Assembly: GCA_008017315.1 (NCBI GenBank)
Contig: SSHE01000065.1
Span: 1-37,524 of the forward strand
Source: Acinetobacter sp.
GTDB taxonomy: Bacteria; Pseudomonadota; Gammaproteobacteria; Pseudomonadales; Moraxellaceae
Reading direction: 5' to 3'
Length of the DNA: 37,524 nucleotides
This document shows, in pieces, positions 35,513-37,524 of this stretch; position 1 is the stretch's first letter; every line of letters begins with the position of its first letter. Below the pieces are notes generated by a model. That model had not been told where the DNA came from. It searched no databases and saw nothing but the letters and a program-made list of their open reading frames with translations. The position numbers and the translations under genes were made by a program.

Positions 35513-36190
35513 TCACTCAACAGGGAAAAATAACTTATGATTGGTATTACGATTGTCTTTCATAAACTGCCTCGCACGAACATCATTAAACTCATAAGCA
35601 GACCAAACTAAACCAGCATAAAAATCAATAAATTGTAATTCTAAACACTTTGAACTATCCATAGGATAAACATTACAACATTGATTTATGACTTGATGTT
35701 CAATTCTACTTTCCTGAATCATCTGATTTAGATATTCACCCATATTCCATTTGGTATTCACTCGTTCACTGCGTCTATCAGGCATAAAATCTACATATTT
35801 AGACTTACAGATTGTACCTAGTAATAGTAACTTCACCATATAGTTATACAATACATTGGGGTCGTTTTTCATATGCTGATTGACATATTCTTTATGTACT
35901 GTAATCGACCTCAGTTGTATATCTTGATGTTCTATCAATAACTTTGATGTTAAATATAGAAATAGTTCTTTATCTTTAAAATTCAAATCAATAGATTTTA
36001 ACTCATTTTTTAATGGTCTTTTCCGTTTTGTATATAAAGCTCTTACAATACGCTGAACATATTTGATTTTATACTCTGGCACACAGATTGCCGCAAGTGT
36101 AAGCATACGACTTGAACCACCTTTCTGATAAGGGTCATCCATATTCCAGCCCAAATCTCCACTTTCATCAAGATATATAAATGTTCGCAT
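35513..36190 (-). CDS. DUF3800 family protein
   Basis: A 225-residue protein of the DUF3800 family, with the typical N-terminal YLDESGD (6-12; acidic Asp 8, Glu 9, Asp 12) and later conserved acidic and Gln residues (DFMPDRRSERV, LQFIDFYAGLVWSAYEF). The fold is thought to be RNase H-like, so nuclease activity is plausible but not shown. ATG 36190 is only 19 bases after a terminator hairpin that closes a structured RNA; GAAAG is the weak ribosome site. Members occur next to conserved RNA structures and in defence or mobile contexts. It lies beside an IS3 element, an accessory position. Confidence 0.85.
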   Translation of the reverse strand: MRTFIYLDESGDLGWNMDDPYQKGGSSRMLTLAAICVPEYKIKYVQRIVRALYTKRKRPLKNELKSIDLNFKDKELFLYLTSKLLIEHQDIQLRSITVHKEYVNQHMKNDPNVLYNYMVKLLLLGTICKSKYVDFMPDRRSERVNTKWNMGEYLNQMIQESRIEHQVINQCCNVYPMDSSKCLELQFIDFYAGLVWSAYEFNDVRARQFMKDNRNTNHKLFFPVE

Positions 36191-36208
36191 ACCATTCTTT
36201 CAAGCATT

Positions 36209-36239
36209 AAAAAGCCCCTATTTCTATACATAGAGGCTT
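36209..36239 (-). terminator. Terminator/attenuator before DUF3800 start
   Basis: On the minus strand AAGCCTCTA (36231-36239) pairs with TAGGGGCTT (36212-36220) over 9 bp with one G-U, followed by TTTTT. It ends the structured RNA and sits just before the DUF3800 ribosome site, so the protein would be made only by read-through. Its left arm repeats the CCTCTA used in P1, so the two could compete. Confidence 0.75.
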
Positions 36240-36360
36240 GTATTCTGGTGCGGCACCTAGAGGCAACGTACTTACTATACGTTTACGATTATCACAGTAT
36301 TTATCGTACCTCAATCTAGGCGTGGTGTATTTATACCGCCCTGTGACTACTCCTCTACGA
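36209..36360 (-). ncRNA. Structured RNA upstream of DUF3800 gene
   Basis: About 150 nt on the minus strand fold on paper into nested helices: P1 TAGAGG/CCTCTA (36352-36357 with 36258-36263), P2 TCACAG/CTGTGA (36341-36346 with 36292-36297), P3 GGCG/CGCC (36337-36340 with 36319-36322), P4 AACGTA/TACGTT (36278-36283 with 36265-36270, loop of 7) and P5 GGTG/CACC (36254-36257 with 36247-36250), then a terminator. Conserved RNA motifs named after DUF3800 have been described upstream of such genes; I cannot say which class this is. It may be a separate small RNA, or a leader with regulated read-through. The 5' end is uncertain. Confidence 0.65.
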
Positions 36361-36438
36361 TAGCATAGATTGAGATATTGTCAATCTACTAAATTGGCAA
36401 ACGGTGGAACTATCACTACGTCCCATTATGCCTGTATA
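36361..36438 (-). promoter_or_regulatory. Promoter region of the DUF3800 RNA
   Basis: Two overlapping sigma-70-like candidates on the minus strand: TTGACA with a 16-base spacer to TATCGT, and TTGCCA with a 17-base spacer to TATCTC. The second would keep all of helix P1 in the RNA. Arms CTCAATCTA/TAGATTGAG (36366-36374 with 36310-36318) and TATCGTA/TACGATA (36356-36362 with 36302-36308) also pair, in crossed order. The rest of this gap up to the IS end shows nothing else. Confidence 0.4.
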
Positions 36439-36503
36439 TGATACTCCCCAAAAATTAGACCACTAGTTAAGATAGAGGCAAATCCCATGAAGCGAGGCAA
36501 ATC

Positions 36504-36794
36504 ATGGCAAATGTCCGAAAGAAACATAGTGCAGACTTCAAGAGCAAAGTTGCGATTGAAGCCATCAAACAGCAAAAGACCATCAATGAATTAGTTGCAG
36601 AATACGCTGTTCATGCAACCCAAATTCACACGTGGAGGAAACAGGCAATAGCGGTAATCCCCAGTGCATTTACCACCAAAACAACTGAAACAGAGCAAAA
36701 CCAGCAAGCGTTAATTGATGAGCTACATCGACAACTTGGACAAGTGATAGCAGAGCGAGATTGGCTTAAAAAAAAGTCCTTGATGTCACAGTAA
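36504..36794 (+). CDS. IS3-family transposase OrfA
   Basis: A 96-residue helix-turn-helix protein (HSADFKSKVAIEAIKQQKTINELVAEYAV then ATQIHTWRKQA) with a leucine-zipper tail (DELHRQLGQVIAERDWLKKK). It binds the IS ends and, by -1 frameshifting near its end, yields the OrfAB transposase. ATG 36504 follows AGG by 7 bases. Confidence 0.93.
   Translation: MANVRKKHSADFKSKVAIEAIKQQKTINELVAEYAVHATQIHTWRKQAIAVIPSAFTTKTTETEQNQQALIDELHRQLGQVIAERDWLKKKSLMSQ
36770..36776 (+). other. -1 ribosomal frameshift site A AAA AAG
   Basis: In the orfA frame the codons read CTT AAA AAA AAG, giving the slippery heptamer A AAA AAG at 36770-36776 inside a run of eight A. A -1 slip leads into the orfB frame, open from 36770, and fuses the proteins through KKKVLDVTVTERKGW. 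Confidence 0.9.
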
Positions 36795-36817
36795 CGGAAC
36801 GCAAAGGCTGGCTAGAT

Positions 36818-37524
36818 ATGGAAAATTCTACCTTTAGCTTACGGCAACAATGTGAATTACTGGGACTTAATCGCTCCAGTATTTACTACCAGCCTAAGCC
36901 GATTGATTCGACAGACTTAGACCTGATGCGTCTATTAGATGAGCAATATACCAAGACCCCATTTTATGGTGTTTTACGTATGACTGCCTATTTACGACAA
37001 CAGGGGTATAGGGTCAATCCTAAGCGTGTACGACGGTTATTACGTCTCATGGGTTTGGATGCTATCTATCAGAAGCCTAATACGAGCAAGGGTTGTAAAG
37101 AATATCATGTCTATCCATATTTACTGCGTAACCTACCCATAGTCCGCTGTAACCAAGTTTGGAGTACCGATATTACCTATATCAGATTAACGAAAGGATT
37201 CGTATATTTGATGGCAGTGATTGACTGGTACAGTCGTTATGTCTTGAACTGGTCATTAAGTACCACACTAGAAGCAGATTTCTGCATTGCTGGGGTTGGT
37301 GATTTATTGGCACAGGGCAAACGCTGTGAAATCTTCAATACAGACCAAGGTGTACAGTTTACCACCCCACGCTTTACACAGCCTTTGCTGGATCACGCTA
37401 TTCAGATCAGCATGGATGGTAGAGGTAGAGCATTGGATAATATCTTTGTTGAGCGGTTATGGCGTACGGTGAAGTATGAACATGTTTACTTGCATGAATT
37501 TCAAACAGTGGCTGAAGTGAAAGC
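36818..37524 (+). CDS. IS3-family transposase OrfB (rve/DDE), partial
   Basis: The catalytic part of the transposase, cut by the window end. From ATG 36818 (the frame is open from 36770) the DDE residues are Asp 118 (WSTDITYI), Asp 176 (NTDQGVQF) and Glu 212 (VERLWRTVKYE), with exactly 35 residues between the second Asp and Glu, the IS3 DD(35)E pattern. The catalytic set is intact, so the copy may be active. An HTH_21-type region (YGVLRMTAYLRQQGYRVNPKRVRRLL) precedes it. Confidence 0.93.
   Translation, partial: MENSTFSLRQQCELLGLNRSSIYYQPKPIDSTDLDLMRLLDEQYTKTPFYGVLRMTAYLRQQGYRVNPKRVRRLLRLMGLDAIYQKPNTSKGCKEYHVYPYLLRNLPIVRCNQVWSTDITYIRLTKGFVYLMAVIDWYSRYVLNWSLSTTLEADFCIAGVGDLLAQGKRCEIFNTDQGVQFTTPRFTQPLLDHAIQISMDGRGRALDNIFVERLWRTVKYEHVYLHEFQTVAEVK

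Larger units (their letters stand above)
36439..37524 (+). mobile_element. IS3-family insertion sequence, right end outside window
   Basis: The left end begins near TGATACTCCCC (36439), a typical IS3-group terminal repeat followed by AAAAATTAGACCAC. It holds orfA, a -1 frameshift site and orfB. The right inverted repeat and target duplication lie beyond the window, so the exact boundary and group are not settled. Confidence 0.85.

Noticed and set aside
36043..36231. Minus-strand frame overlapping the DUF3800 start
   Set aside because: It is a shadow of the DUF3800 gene in another frame and begins within the terminator.

Overview
The window is a low-GC, gene-dense gammaproteobacterial chromosome segment. 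Gene content (a MesX/MesD methionine synthase, prpBC, clpS-clpA, argC, a long ilvA, mrdA-rsmD, hemL-thiE) and codon use point to Moraxellaceae, most likely Acinetobacter or a close relative. That assignment is inference from family knowledge; no rRNA or tRNA gene is visible in the window.

Layout. 1-550: a PD-(D/E)XK nuclease-like gene broken by a one-base slip. 550-3616: methylcitrate-cycle genes prpB-prpC with their terminator, and a divergent TetR regulator. 3681-4746: argF behind a perfect 10-bp inverted repeat, then a terminator. 4850-8540: a methionine block with a MetR-type box, mesX (DUF1852), mesD (core MetE-like), a flavin reductase and a TSUP exporter. 8543-13516 (minus): argC, a coiled-coil membrane protein, clpS, clpA and a YnfA-type protein. 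13678-16595: an unknown lipoprotein facing ygjP-like/rpiA, with a terminator lying inside the end of the ygjP-like gene. 16675-20157: ilvA, its terminator, then three tandem divergent paralogues of small anchored proteins and a DUF1653 protein. 20160-22132 (minus): YqiJ-like, Rieske and adenosine-kinase-like genes. 22297-26418: M16C protease and pldA. 26442-29993 (minus): ParE-type toxin-antitoxin, a 47-residue membrane microprotein, adk, DUF445 and a small outer-membrane protein. 30218-33503: mrdA-rsmD and vapBC. 33540-35462 (minus): thiE-hemL. 35513-36360 (minus): a DUF3800 protein preceded by a highly structured RNA ending in a terminator. 36439-end: an IS3-family element cut by the window edge.

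The two systems most worth attention are (1) the DUF3800 locus, where about 150 nt upstream of the gene fold on paper into five nested helices plus an intrinsic terminator, resembling an RNA-protein cassette of the kind seen in type III toxin-antitoxin or abortive-infection loci; and (2) the oxygen-dependent, folate-independent methionine synthase MesD/MesX, which here has a MetR-consensus site about 64 bases upstream of the predicted transcription start and a flavin reductase next door as a plausible missing redox partner. Also unusual are the three-gene paralogue array at 18332-19923 and the unannotated microprotein at 27097-27240.
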